A DNA stretch of 64,000 nucleotides from Nibricoccus aquaticus. GTDB taxonomy: Bacteria > Verrucomicrobiota > Verrucomicrobiia > Opitutales > Opitutaceae. The notes beneath the pieces were generated by a model, which made no database searches, was not told the origin of the DNA, and saw only the letters and a program-made list of their open reading frames with translations. Shown here piece after piece: positions 25,735 to 34,307 of this stretch. The position numbers and the translations under genes were made by a program. Within the stretch, counting starts at the first letter, position 1, and each line of letters opens with the position of its first letter. The stretch spans positions 2,621,501 through 2,685,500 of the forward strand of contig NZ_CP023344.1 in assembly GCF_002310495.1 (NCBI RefSeq), in the 5' to 3' direction.

Positions 25735-26490
25735 TTAGGAAAGGGGGGCGACGGGGGTGGCGGAGGCGGTGAGTTTTTTCGCGACGTAGGCGGTGATCTC
25801 GGTGGGGGTGAGAGGGGTGTCGGCGGGGATTTCTTCGCCGAGGGTGACGATCATCCAAGTGGGGAGGGCGGGGAGTTTCCACCAGGCGCGGCCTTTGGTG
25901 GTGAGGTTGCGGCTGACCTCGATCGTGATCAGGCGGATGGGGGCGCGGGCGCGGCGGGCGATGAGGGCGAAGCCGGGCTTGAGGGGGTTGAGGCGTTGGC
26001 CGGGAGCGGTGCGGGTGCCTTCGGGGAAGATGACGAGGGAGCGGCCTTCAGCGACTTTATCGGAGGCGTCGCGAATGGCGTCGAGGCCGTCGCCTCCGGA
26101 GGCGTATCCGGCAATCAATGCCGCGGGGCCGATGGCGGGGTTGCGGAGGAGGGCGGGTTTGAAGATGCAGATGGCGTCGGGGAGCGCGGAGATGAGGACC
26201 TGGGCGTCGACGAGCGACGGGTGGTTGGCGACGTAGATGGTGCCGGCGGAGAGTTTTTGATTATCAAAGCCGCGCCAGGTGACGCGGAAGATGTGGGTGG
26301 CGTGACACCATTGGCGCCAGAAAATGAACATGCGCTTGATGGCGAGGCGCGTGCCGGGGCCGAGGCGGTGGCGGTTGGGGACGAAGAGGAGAATCGTGCA
26401 GACGACGTTCAGGAGAACGCCTCCGGCGCCGAACCAGAGCCAGGGGAGATAGTAGGCGACAGCCAGGAGGCAGTAGCGGAGGCGGCCCAT
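25735..26490 (-). CDS. PlsC-type 1-acyl-glycerol-3-phosphate acyltransferase-like protein
   Basis: 251 residues. Two N-terminal hydrophobic segments are followed by the acyltransferase motifs. The usual HxxxxD appears as NHPSLVDAQ (about 87-95), and motif III FPEGTRTAPGQRL fits the PlsC family. It transfers an acyl chain from ACP or CoA to an acceptor at the inner membrane. The ATG at 26490 lies 2 bp after the stop of the preceding acyltransferase, which fixes both the start and the operon. In this setting it likely acts in assembling the polyene lipid. Confidence 0.85.
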   Translation of the reverse strand: MGRLRYCLLAVAYYLPWLWFGAGGVLLNVVCTILLFVPNRHRLGPGTRLAIKRMFIFWRQWCHATHIFRVTWRGFDNQKLSAGTIYVANHPSLVDAQVLISALPDAICIFKPALLRNPAIGPAALIAGYASGGDGLDAIRDASDKVAEGRSLVIFPEGTRTAPGQRLNPLKPGFALIARRARAPIRLITIEVSRNLTTKGRAWWKLPALPTWMIVTLGEEIPADTPLTPTEITAYVAKKLTASATPVAPLS

Positions 26491-26492
26491 GA

Positions 26493-27527
26493 TCAGCGGA
26501 CGGGGAGAGGGCGCGGGCGTGGCGTTTCCGGAGCGGCGGCGGGAACGGAGCTGGCGGGTGGATTGAGAGGAAGGAAGTTGAACCACAAATACGGGTCGAG
26601 GCGCAGGTGGGCTTCGAGTTGACGGAGGAAATCCTGGAAGTGGGCGTGGGCGCTGGCGAGGTTGGCGGCGCGGGGGCGGGTCTTGTCGGGCTCCCACACG
26701 GGGGAGCTGTGGATGATGGTTTCGCCGGCGGTGCCAGGGACGCCGAAGGTGAGCAGCACGGGCATCGCGAAGATGAGTGCGAGGTGGTAGATCGTGAACG
26801 GGAAGACGCGGCGGGCGCCGAGGAAGTCGAAGGCTTCGGTCTTGGCACTGAACTCGAGACGGTCGCATTTGAGGGCGACGGAGCCTTCGGAGGCGACGGC
26901 TTCTTTGAGGGCGAAGAGGAGATTTTCGGGTTCGTTGACCCAGATGAATTTGAGCCACTGGCCGAAGAGGGCGCCGAGTTTCTCGGTGTCGTGGGAGTTG
27001 CCGACGCGCTGGCGGACCATGAAGACGCGGTGATTTTCGACGGGGCCGAGGAGGAAGCCGAGGAGGTCGGAGTGGCCGACGTGGAAGGATCCGAGGAAGG
27101 CGTAGCGGCCGGAGTTGACGAAGGTCTTGAAGTGCTCGGAGCCAGGGGCGAGGACGGTGCGGGGGATGCGTCCGCTGGCGGCGCGAAGTTTGATGAGGAG
27201 GGATTCCTCGAAGGCGAAGAAGTGGCGGAAGATTTCGCGCAGGCGGGGTTCGCGGCCGAGGATGATGCGGAGGTAGTCGCGCGAGTGGCTGCGCTGTATC
27301 GGCATCGCGGCGACGCTGACCCAGGTGCCGAGGGCGCGGAGGGGGCGGTAGAGGAATTCGGGGAGGATGCGGTCGAGGAAGGTGATGGCGCTGAAGCCCC
27401 AGCTCGGGCCGGGGTTGCGGGGGCTGGCGGGCTTCGCTTCGCCGGAGGCAAGGTGCGGAGCGGCTGTGGGCGCGCTGGCGGCGGCGGGAGGCGCGGAAGG
27501 AGCGGACGTTTTTGCTGACGCGTTCAT
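26493..27527 (-). CDS. LpxL/HtrB-like acyltransferase
   Basis: 344 residues. An Ala/Pro-rich, disordered N-terminal stretch (1-40) precedes a LpxL/HtrB-type fold with YAFLGSFHVGHSDLLGFLLG (catalytic HxxxxD as HVGHSD) and GSVALKCDRLEF. Lysophospholipid acyltransferases of this type occur in aryl-polyene clusters. The ATG overlaps the ketosynthase stop codon by 4 bp (27524-27527), so translation is coupled. The substrate is unknown. Confidence 0.82.
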   Translation of the reverse strand: MNASAKTSAPSAPPAAASAPTAAPHLASGEAKPASPRNPGPSWGFSAITFLDRILPEFLYRPLRALGTWVSVAAMPIQRSHSRDYLRIILGREPRLREIFRHFFAFEESLLIKLRAASGRIPRTVLAPGSEHFKTFVNSGRYAFLGSFHVGHSDLLGFLLGPVENHRVFMVRQRVGNSHDTEKLGALFGQWLKFIWVNEPENLLFALKEAVASEGSVALKCDRLEFSAKTEAFDFLGARRVFPFTIYHLALIFAMPVLLTFGVPGTAGETIIHSSPVWEPDKTRPRAANLASAHAHFQDFLRQLEAHLRLDPYLWFNFLPLNPPASSVPAAAPETPRPRPLPVR

Positions 27528-29458
27528 GACCAGGTCAGCGCGAGGCGAACGCCGGGGGCGGCGAGAAGGTCGAGGGAGCGGCGTTGGTGGAGGGCGTCGA
27601 AGAAGTCGGGGAGGGCGAGGGCGGCGGAGTCGGGCGACGCGCTGGAAGGCGATGGGGGGCGTGAGGGCGATTCGTCGGTGGAGGTAAGTATTATGCGACC
27701 GAGGGTGTCGGGTGTGGCTTCGCGGGTGAGGGCGAGGGTGAAGGCGAAGGTGCGTGGGCTGGCGGAGTTGCTGGCGAGGAGCCAGGTGCCGCGTTCTTCG
27801 CCGCCGCAGAGGAGGGCGCGAGGGGCGTCGGCGAGCCAGGCGGTCTGGAGGGCGCGGACGACAAGGTGGGCGCGACCGGTGACGGGGAAAAATTCGCGGA
27901 TGGGTTGCTGGCGTCCGATGAGCGCTTGTTGGACGGCGCTGGGGTGGATGGAGGTCTGGAAGAGCGTGGGGCTGGCGGTGGGGAAGCTGTCGAGGTAGGC
28001 CTCGAGGGCGCGGGTCTCGGCGTATTCGGAAGCGTAGATGAGGGCGTCGGTTTCGGCGGGGACGAGCGGAAGTAGTGTGTTTCCCACGACGAGGCCGAGC
28101 TGGGTCATGCGGCGGCTGGCGAGTTTTGGGAAAATTTCCTTGAGGCGCTCGCGGGTGGTGGCGGGTTCTTCGAGGTCGGCTGAGTCGGTGCGGAGGGCCT
28201 GGATGAAGAGCTCGGAGGAAGAGTAGCGAGTAGCGGGTAGCGAGTAGTGAGTAGACGGAGAGACCTGAGGTTCGGAGCTCGGCGCAGAGCTGATCGAGAA
28301 CGGAGTGGCGGAGACGGGGAGAGTGAGGGAGGGCTGGGGTGCGGGGGCTTTGGCGAGGAGGAGGGCGGCGTGGGCGCCGCCGAATGCGTTGCTCGTACAG
28401 AGGACGCTGTCGAAGGATGTGTTATCGAAGGGCTCGAAGGCGATGGCTTCGCTGAAGCCGGGGGAGCGGGCGCCGATCGAGCCGGGGGTGCGGCCGGTGC
28501 GGAGGGATTCGGTGGCGAGGGCGAGTTCGACGATGCCGCAGCTGCCGAGGGTGTGGCCGAGGGAGCCTTTCCAGGAGACGAGGGGGGCGGCGGGGAATTG
28601 TTTCGCGAGGGCGCTAGCTTCGAGTCGGCCAGCTTCGAGGGTGCCGGTCCCGTGGCCTTTGAGCCAGAGGCGTCGGTTTTGCGCGAGTGGCGCGAGGCCG
28701 GAGAGGCAGGCCGCGAACCCAGTGCCGTCGGCCTGGTTGGCGGTGAAATGGTGCATCTCGTTGTGCAGGCTCTGGCCGAGGATGGCGAAGTCGCCGCAGT
28801 CGCGAGTGAGGACGGCGAAACCGGCGCCGTCGCCCAAGCCGATGGAGCCGACGGGACGGTTTTCGTAGGGAGCGGGGAAATCGGCGTTGAGGATTTTCAG
28901 CGCGTGAAAGCCGCCGGCGACGAAGGGGCTGAGGAAGTCGAAGCTAAAGACGAGGGCCTCGTCGGCGAGGCCGGCGTGGAGCGCGCGGGCGGCTTGCAGC
29001 AGTCCTAGATGCGCGGATACGCAGGCGTGCGAGAAGGTGGTGACGTTTGGCCCCCAACCGAGCTCGCGGCGGAGCCAGTCCACGCAGGCGCTGGGCGTGC
29101 CGTAGCGAAGGTGGGCGGGATCGCCGGTGCGACGGAAGGCGTAAAGGCTGCCGACGCCGAAGTTACTGCTCGTGACAAACACTGGATGGCGCGGGCCGCC
29201 CCAGTTGTTTCCCGGAATGGTGGCGACGAGCGGGCGGAGAAATGCGAGCCAGTTGGGCGGGGCGGATTCGTCGAGAGGACGACCCGGGCAGAGAGCGAGT
29301 GGAACGAGGTCCCCACCGGAGGTCCCGAGGACGGGAGCGGGCTGAAGGGCGCGTTGGCCGGAGAGCAGGGCGACGTGGGTGGCGCGGGCGTCGCCCAGCG
29401 CGGTGAGGCAGCCGGTGGCGGCGAGGCGGGCGGACGTGTTGGCGAGGGAGGCGGCCAC
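27524..29458 (-). CDS. Beta-ketoacyl synthase with C-terminal Ketoacyl-synt_2-like domain
   Basis: 644 residues. Residues about 1-375 form a ketosynthase with active-site Cys146 (FSHACVSAH), His269 (LKGHGTGTLEAGRLEA), Lys297 and His302 (KGSLGHTLGSCGIVEL). Residues about 415-640 (LGLVVGNTLLPLVP, DALIYASEYAETRALEAYL, TLFQTSIHPSAVQQALIG) resemble the PF13723-type domain found as a separate protein in aryl-polyene clusters, so this looks like a fusion. The linker (about 400-412) is encoded by a heptamer array. The start is GTG. It would extend the polyene chain on the neighbouring ACP. Confidence 0.85.
   Translation of the reverse strand: MAASLANTSARLAATGCLTALGDARATHVALLSGQRALQPAPVLGTSGGDLVPLALCPGRPLDESAPPNWLAFLRPLVATIPGNNWGGPRHPVFVTSSNFGVGSLYAFRRTGDPAHLRYGTPSACVDWLRRELGWGPNVTTFSHACVSAHLGLLQAARALHAGLADEALVFSFDFLSPFVAGGFHALKILNADFPAPYENRPVGSIGLGDGAGFAVLTRDCGDFAILGQSLHNEMHHFTANQADGTGFAACLSGLAPLAQNRRLWLKGHGTGTLEAGRLEASALAKQFPAAPLVSWKGSLGHTLGSCGIVELALATESLRTGRTPGSIGARSPGFSEAIAFEPFDNTSFDSVLCTSNAFGGAHAALLLAKAPAPQPSLTLPVSATPFSISSAPSSEPQVSPSTHYSLPATRYSSSELFIQALRTDSADLEEPATTRERLKEIFPKLASRRMTQLGLVVGNTLLPLVPAETDALIYASEYAETRALEAYLDSFPTASPTLFQTSIHPSAVQQALIGRQQPIREFFPVTGRAHLVVRALQTAWLADAPRALLCGGEERGTWLLASNSASPRTFAFTLALTREATPDTLGRIILTSTDESPSRPPSPSSASPDSAALALPDFFDALHQRRSLDLLAAPGVRLALTWS
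28221..28255. repeat. 35-bp heptamer array inside the ketosynthase gene
   Basis: gagtagc, gagtagc, gggtagc, gagtagt, gagtaga. The first 28 bp are identical to 20827-20854. It lies between the two protein domains. Confidence 0.85.
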
Positions 29459-29509
29459 GGCGAAGGGCGGAGAGGTCAGACGAGTTATCTCGCGCAGACG
29501 AACGCCGGA

Positions 29510-29785
29510 TCAGGACGGGAGGCGGGCGGGGTCGGCGCGTTCGCGGACGAAGTCGGTGAGGGACTTGATGCTGGCGAGGGCGGTGCGGGACTCTTCGCTG
29601 TTGCTGATTTTGATGCCGAATTCTTTTTCGAGGCGGACGACGAGTTCGAGGGCGTCGATAGAATCGAGGTTGAGGCCGGCGCCAATGAGAGGTTCGTCAT
29701 CAGCGATTTCGGCAGGCGTGACGCCTTCGAGTTTGAGGGCTTCGACGATGAGGTGTTTGAGGCGGTCAACGAGCGGGTCGGTCAT
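29510..29785 (-). CDS. Acyl carrier protein of the polyene cluster
   Basis: 91 residues. The four-helix ACP pattern with phosphopantetheine Ser42 in LNLDSIDALELVVRLE. It is acidic and small, as expected. It is the first gene of the minus-strand operon running ACP, ketosynthase fusion, LpxL-like, PlsC-like, GT2, LolA-like, MMPL, ligase. Its promoter must lie in the 158-bp gap shared with rpsR. Confidence 0.93.
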   Translation of the reverse strand: MTDPLVDRLKHLIVEALKLEGVTPAEIADDEPLIGAGLNLDSIDALELVVRLEKEFGIKISNSEESRTALASIKSLTDFVRERADPARLPS

Positions 29786-29899
29786 GCGATGAGGGGGTAG
29801 GAGATGAGGAGGTTAACGAGGGCTCGCAAGTCTGGAGGCAGGGGGAGGGAAAGGCTGGCGACGGGTGTTTTGCAGGGCCGACGGGAGCGGAATCGTGGG

Positions 29900-29928
29900 T
29901 TGACAGGGGCGGGGTGATGTTTTGTCCT
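29900..29928 (+). promoter_or_regulatory. Possible sigma70-like promoter for rpsR
   Basis: TTGACA at 29900-29905 is a perfect -35 box. The -10 region at the usual spacing (near 29923-29928) is poor. The rpsR start is at 29944. Confidence 0.3.
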
Positions 29929-29943
29929 GACCCTCTTTTTCAA

Positions 29944-30141
29944 ATGAGCACGACCGAACCGACCACCCAACGCAGCCTCACTCCCGAGGAGTTTCCCTTC
30001 ACCGATCCTTCCTTGATGGTCCGCTACGTGACCGATACCGGCAAGATTTTGCCACGCAAGTACACGGGTCTCTCCGCCAAGCAGCAGCGCCGCGTTACGA
30101 AGACGATCAAGCAGTCCCGTAACATGCTGCTCGCGAAGTAA
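29944..30141 (+). CDS. rpsR: 30S ribosomal protein bS18
   Basis: 65 residues. The core FTDPSLMVRYVTDTGKIL followed by PRKYTGLSAKQQRRVTKTIK is diagnostic of bS18, which binds S6 and 16S rRNA in the small subunit. The ATG at 29944 gives a normal N-terminus. The leader (tctttttcaa) has no Shine-Dalgarno, as with several genes here. It stands alone; the usual partners rpsF and rplI are not adjacent. A strong terminator follows. Confidence 0.95.
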   Translation: MSTTEPTTQRSLTPEEFPFTDPSLMVRYVTDTGKILPRKYTGLSAKQQRRVTKTIKQSRNMLLAK

Positions 30142-30165
30142 GCGAAGCGACTATGTCACTTTTTC

Positions 30166-30192
30166 AGGCCGGAGTTTTCTCCGGCCTTTTTT
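30166..30192 (+). terminator. Rho-independent terminator after rpsR
   Basis: AGGCCGGAG (30166-30174) pairs with CTCCGGCCT (30179-30187) around a TTTT loop and runs into a T tract to 30192. It ends just before the Sua5 start. Confidence 0.95.
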
Positions 30193-30198
30193 GTGTCC

Positions 30199-31314
30199 AT
30201 GAACAAAGCAGCGATCACGAAGACGATGCGGGCTAACGGGAAGACAGCGAAGGCGGGACGCGCACGCGTGTATCGCGGGACGGCGCGCAATCTGGCGCGG
30301 CTGGCGGGGGTGTTGCGCGAGGGCGGGATCGTGGCGGTGCCGACGGAGACGGTTTACGGGCTGGCAGGGGATGCGTTGAATGCGGCGGCGTGCCGGAAGA
30401 TTTTCAAGGCGAAGGGACGGCCGGCGAACGATCCGTTGATCGTGCATATCTGGGAGCTGGCGCAGCTGAATGTGCTGGCGGAGCGAAATGAGGCGGTGGA
30501 CAAAGTGGCGGGGGCATTCTGGCCGGGGCCGTTGACGATAGTGCTGCCTAAGAAGGCGGTGGTGCCGGATCTGGTGACTTCGGGGCGGCCGAGTGTGGCG
30601 GTGCGGATGCCGAGGCACCGGATGTTTTTGGAGTTATTGAAGCGGTGTGGAAGGCCGCTGGCGGCACCGAGTGCGAATCCGTTTGGGTACATCAGCCCGA
30701 CGACGGCGGCGCATGTGCGGGAGAGTCTGGGCGGGAAGATTGATTTTATTTTGGACGGTGGCGACGCGGAGGTGGGGCTCGAGTCCACGATTCTGGATCT
30801 GCGCGATCCGAAGAATCCGGCGGTGCTGAGGCCGGGGGCGATCTCAGTGGGGGAGATTGCGAAGGTGCTGGGGCGGCGCGTGGGCGTGGTGAAGAAAATT
30901 GCAGATTTGGAAGCGGCAGGCTCAAGCGGGGCGAAAGTGGGCTCGGGGGGGGGAGAGATTGCGCCGGGGATGTTGTCGAAGCACTATAGTCCGAAGACGG
31001 CGATCACGCTGCACCGGAAGCTGAGCACGGCGGTGGTGAAGGCGTTGCGGGCGGATGAGGCGGCGGTGTTTTTGTTCAAGCCGGCGGGCGGAGAAGGAAA
31101 GCCGGGGACGCGCGCGGGTGCGAAGGCGAAGAATGTGTTCTGGTTATCGGAGCGCGGGGATTTGCGGCGGGCGGCGCGGGGATTATTCGGGATGTTGCGC
31201 GCGCTGGATGGCGGGCAGTGGAAACTGATTCACGCGGAGCTGGCTCCGGGGACGCCGGATGGGTTTGCGGCGGCGATCAATGACCGGCTGACGCGGGCGG
31301 CGGCGAAGCGGTGA
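30199..31314 (+). CDS. L-threonylcarbamoyladenylate synthase (Sua5/TsaC type)
   Basis: 371 residues. The YrdC-like core (about 24-215) has the hallmark VAVPTETVYGLAGDA, KGRPANDPLIVH, FWPGPLTIVLPK and PLAAPSANPFGYISPT. After it comes a Sua5-type C-terminal domain (about 240-370, with PGMLSKHYSPKT, a motif of the linker). It makes the threonylcarbamoyl-AMP used for t6A37 in tRNAs. The length fits the longer Sua5 form rather than short TsaC. The ATG at 30199 is preferred; a GTG two codons earlier overlaps the terminator's T-run. Confidence 0.92.
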   Translation: MNKAAITKTMRANGKTAKAGRARVYRGTARNLARLAGVLREGGIVAVPTETVYGLAGDALNAAACRKIFKAKGRPANDPLIVHIWELAQLNVLAERNEAVDKVAGAFWPGPLTIVLPKKAVVPDLVTSGRPSVAVRMPRHRMFLELLKRCGRPLAAPSANPFGYISPTTAAHVRESLGGKIDFILDGGDAEVGLESTILDLRDPKNPAVLRPGAISVGEIAKVLGRRVGVVKKIADLEAAGSSGAKVGSGGGEIAPGMLSKHYSPKTAITLHRKLSTAVVKALRADEAAVFLFKPAGGEGKPGTRAGAKAKNVFWLSERGDLRRAARGLFGMLRALDGGQWKLIHAELAPGTPDGFAAAINDRLTRAAAKR

Positions 31315-31335
31315 ATCGCGCGGCGTAGCCGCGCG

Positions 31336-31480
31336 AAATCTCAAAGGCCAGAGGGACAAACTCCAAAGTCGGGGAGGCCGGGCCGATTGGTGGAAGTGGG
31401 GCGGCCTAGACGACACGGAGATCGTCCCTCCAAGAGAGCGGTAAAGCCCAAGGCAGCGGGGTGGGGGCACCCCGCCTACA
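31336..31480. repeat. Heptamer array and two REP-like hairpins
   Basis: 31336-31370: aaatctc, aaaggcc, agaggga, caaactc, caaagtc. 31409-31426: GACGA/TCGTC hairpin followed by CCTCCAA. 31456-31475: GCGGGGTG-GGGG-CACCCCGC followed by CTACA. The last may end transcription of the tyrosine kinase gene, though no T-run follows. Confidence 0.55.
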
Positions 31481-31488
31481 TCAAAGCG

Positions 31489-33699
31489 CTATTTCAGCGG
31501 GGACTGGGTGTCGTCTTTTTTAGACATGACGACGTAGTAGTCTTTGTAGGACTTGTCGGTGTACTGGCCGTAGTAGTAGCCCGAGACGTTCATGTTGAGG
31601 CCGTTGAGGACGGCGCCGAAGTTGGGGACGTGTGAGTCGATAAGGCGGCGGGCGGCGTACTGGGCGGCGCGGCGGCGGACTTTGTTGAAGAAGACGGTGA
31701 AAATGGAGCCGTCGACGAGCGGAAGGATGATGAGCGCGTCGCTGACGGCAGCGATGGGTGGCGTGTCGATGAAGACGCGGTCGTAGCGGGTGCGGAGGTC
31801 GGCGATCATGTGCTCGAAACCGGCGCTGTTGAGAACGTGCGTGGGGTTTTTGGCGCGGCCGCCGGCGGGGATGATGTCGAGATTCGGGTGCGGGCCTTTG
31901 ACGACGACGTCTTCGACGCGGGTGTCGCCGCCGCACAGATCGATGACACCGCGCTGATTGGCGATGCGGAAGGATTTGTGGATGTTGGGGCGGCGGAGGT
32001 CGCAGTCGATGACGACGACTTTTTCGCCGTGGGCGGCGAAGGTGAGCGCGAGATTGGTCGTGGTGAAGGATTTGCCCTCACCGGGGATGGTGCTGGTGAC
32101 GAGGATACACTTGGCGGCGCGGGCGTCGTCCTTCAGGCGGAGGCTGGAGTGAAGTGTGAGGAAGGCTTCGGAGACCTGGCGGTCGGCGTGGTTGGCGACG
32201 ACCTGGGCTTTTTCGGGGGCGGGCATTTTCCGCACCTGGGGGATGATGCCGAGGAGGTGAAGGCCCATCTGTCCTTCGATGTCGAAGGAGCTCTTCACGC
32301 GGTCGTCGATGAAGGCGACGAAGATGGCGACGGCGAGACCGAGGCCGAGGCCGCCGACGAGACCGAGGCCCAGGTTGAGGAGGATGACGGGTTTGACGTA
32401 TTGCTCGGGCTGGGACGGGAAGGCGCGGTCGATGACGCGGGCGTTCTGAGTGTCGAGCGTGCTGGACATGGTGGTCTCGCGCATCCGGCCCATGAGGTGC
32501 TGGAGGACTTGCTCCTCGATCTTGAGTTCGCGATCGAGGCTCTCGTATTCGACGCCGGCGCGGTCGATGCCGAGGGACTGGGTTTCCTGCTCAACGAGGC
32601 CGGAGCGGGCTTCGTCGGCGTTGCGGAGGGCGGACTGGTAGTCACCTTCGACGATGGAGGCGGCCTCAGCGGTGGCCTTGGCGAGCTCGGCGTCGATCTG
32701 GGACAACATGCGGGTGGCGTCGATCATGCGCGGGTGTTTCGCGCGGTAGCGTTCGCTGAGCTGGGCGACGACGACTTTTTGCTCGGCCTGCTGTTTCTTG
32801 AGTTCGCCGATGATGGGCTGGATGGCGATGAAGGAGAGTTCGGTGAGGTCGCGGCCGGCGGCGCGGAGTTCCTGGATTTGTTTCCAGCGGACCTCGGCGT
32901 CTTTGAAGCGGGCGTTGGTCTGAGTGACGATGATGTTTCGTGCCTTGAGAGTCTCGGTGACCATGTCGCGGCGCTGGTCGAGCGAGACCATCTTGTGCGT
33001 TTCGCGGTAGGTCTGGAGGCGGGTGGCGAGCTCTTCGACCTTCTTGCGCTGGTCGTTGACGCGGGCGCGGAGTTCGTCGACGGCCTTCATGGATTCGTCG
33101 ATACGGACGCGGGAGTTGTAGGCGATGAACTCGTCCACGAACATGTTGGCGATGTCGGAGGCGAGGACGCGGTCGGGGTGGCGGTACTGAACCTCGATGA
33201 TGAGGCTCATACGGCGCGGGATGACGCGACGGTTTTTGAAGAGCACCTCGGCGGGGGTGAGTGGGTCGCCGCTGCCGCCTTTGAGGTAAGGCGCCATGAA
33301 CTGGGCGAGTTTTTCGCCGGTGAGACGGTCGGAGACCTTCTGGATGATCGTGCCGCTTTCGAGGATCTGGACGATGGTGTTGAGGTCTTCGAGGGAGCGG
33401 ACGTCGTTATCGGTGACGGACTGGACTTTGAGGACGGCGGGGTCGCGGCGGAGGATCTGGATGAGGGAGCGCGACTGGTAGATTTTGGTCTGCGTGAGGG
33501 TGTAAACGAGGACGCAGGAGAAGATGACGAGGAAGACGGCGAGGATGTACCAGATGCGTTCGCGCAGGATGAGGACGTAATCCTGGAAGCCGCGCTGCTG
33601 GGGGCCGTCGGGTGGTTGTTGATACGCGCCGTAGCCGTAGGGGGACTCGGGCGCCTGATCGGGGCCGCCGTGGGGAGCGGGGGAAGCGGGAGGGTTCAT
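31489..33699 (-). CDS. Exopolysaccharide tyrosine autokinase (Wzc-like)
   Basis: 736 residues. A Pro/Gly/Tyr-rich N-terminus precedes a Wzz domain with membrane helix IWYILAVFLVIFSCVLVYTL (about 49-68). A long coiled-coil periplasmic part follows (about 190-400), then a second helix (LLNLGLGLVGGLGLGLAVAI). The cytoplasmic BY-kinase has Walker A TSTIPGEGKSFTTTNLA (about 534), Walker A' VVVIDCDLRRP and Walker B VFIDTPP. A Tyr cluster near the C-terminus (GYYYGQYTDKSYKDYY) would be the autophosphorylation site. It controls polysaccharide chain length and export at the inner membrane. It lies 9 bp after the Wza-like gene. Confidence 0.94.
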   Translation of the reverse strand: MNPPASPAPHGGPDQAPESPYGYGAYQQPPDGPQQRGFQDYVLILRERIWYILAVFLVIFSCVLVYTLTQTKIYQSRSLIQILRRDPAVLKVQSVTDNDVRSLEDLNTIVQILESGTIIQKVSDRLTGEKLAQFMAPYLKGGSGDPLTPAEVLFKNRRVIPRRMSLIIEVQYRHPDRVLASDIANMFVDEFIAYNSRVRIDESMKAVDELRARVNDQRKKVEELATRLQTYRETHKMVSLDQRRDMVTETLKARNIIVTQTNARFKDAEVRWKQIQELRAAGRDLTELSFIAIQPIIGELKKQQAEQKVVVAQLSERYRAKHPRMIDATRMLSQIDAELAKATAEAASIVEGDYQSALRNADEARSGLVEQETQSLGIDRAGVEYESLDRELKIEEQVLQHLMGRMRETTMSSTLDTQNARVIDRAFPSQPEQYVKPVILLNLGLGLVGGLGLGLAVAIFVAFIDDRVKSSFDIEGQMGLHLLGIIPQVRKMPAPEKAQVVANHADRQVSEAFLTLHSSLRLKDDARAAKCILVTSTIPGEGKSFTTTNLALTFAAHGEKVVVIDCDLRRPNIHKSFRIANQRGVIDLCGGDTRVEDVVVKGPHPNLDIIPAGGRAKNPTHVLNSAGFEHMIADLRTRYDRVFIDTPPIAAVSDALIILPLVDGSIFTVFFNKVRRRAAQYAARRLIDSHVPNFGAVLNGLNMNVSGYYYGQYTDKSYKDYYVVMSKKDDTQSPLK

Positions 33700-33708
33700 G
33701 GGGGCGGA

Positions 33709-34305
33709 TCAGAGGACGCGCTCGGGGACGTAAACGGTATCGCCGACCTGGAGAACCCATTTTTCGGCGGAGGCGCCTTTGTTCATGAGCTGGTCGGCGT
33801 TGATTTCGACGGTCTCGCTTTTGCCATCGGTCGAGGTGCGGGTGAGTTTGACGCGTTTGCGATCGGCGAGGCGGTTGAAGCCGCCGGCGCGGGTGATGGC
33901 GTCGATGAGGTTGAGTTTTTGCTCCTGAGGAAAGGGGACGGCGCCGGGGAGGTTGACGTTGCCGAGGACGTTGACGGTGCGTTTGGCGTATTCGACGACG
34001 ACGAGGGTGATCTGGGGGTTGACGAGGAAGTCGCGGTCGTAGAGGTCACGGATTAGCTGCTCGGCCTGGCGGAGGGTTTTGTTGCGCAGATCGACTTGGT
34101 TGATGAGGGGGAGGTTGATGGTGCCTTCCTGGGAGATGCGGACTTCGCGGAGGAGGTCGGGCTCCTGGAAGACCTGCACTTTGATCAGGTCTTGGGGCTG
34201 GAGGAGGAAATCGCCAGAGGGGACGGACGGCTCTTGGGCGCGGAGGGCGGTGAGGGCGAGTCCGGTGAGCAGGAGTGTCCGGAGGAGATTGAGGAGTCGG
34301 AACAT
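33709..34305 (-). CDS. Polysaccharide export protein (Wza-like, SLBB domains)
   Basis: 198 residues. A cleavable signal peptide (LLLTGLALTALRAQ) has no lipobox Cys, unlike classical Wza. The Poly_export domain (about 30-110) begins FLLQPQDLIKVQVFQEPDL. An SLBB domain follows, with VNVLGNVNLPGAVPFPQEQ and ending in GDTVYVPERVL. It is the periplasmic/outer-membrane part of the exopolysaccharide export channel, working with the tyrosine kinase next to it. It is shorter than Wza (about 380), as in many non-enteric systems. A hairpin with a U-run sits 3 nt before its start codon. Confidence 0.92.
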   Translation of the reverse strand: MFRLLNLLRTLLLTGLALTALRAQEPSVPSGDFLLQPQDLIKVQVFQEPDLLREVRISQEGTINLPLINQVDLRNKTLRQAEQLIRDLYDRDFLVNPQITLVVVEYAKRTVNVLGNVNLPGAVPFPQEQKLNLIDAITRAGGFNRLADRKRVKLTRTSTDGKSETVEINADQLMNKGASAEKWVLQVGDTVYVPERVL

Positions 34306-34307
34306 AG

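Noticed and set aside
29786-29943. tRNA or small RNA gene in the ACP-rpsR gap
   Set aside because: No T-loop (GTTCRA) or cloverleaf could be formed in this or any other gap I inspected.
31459-31480. Rho-independent terminator after the tyrosine kinase gene
   Set aside because: The GCGGGGTG/CACCCCGC stem is strong but lacks a T-run and belongs to a dispersed repeat family, so I list it as a repeat.
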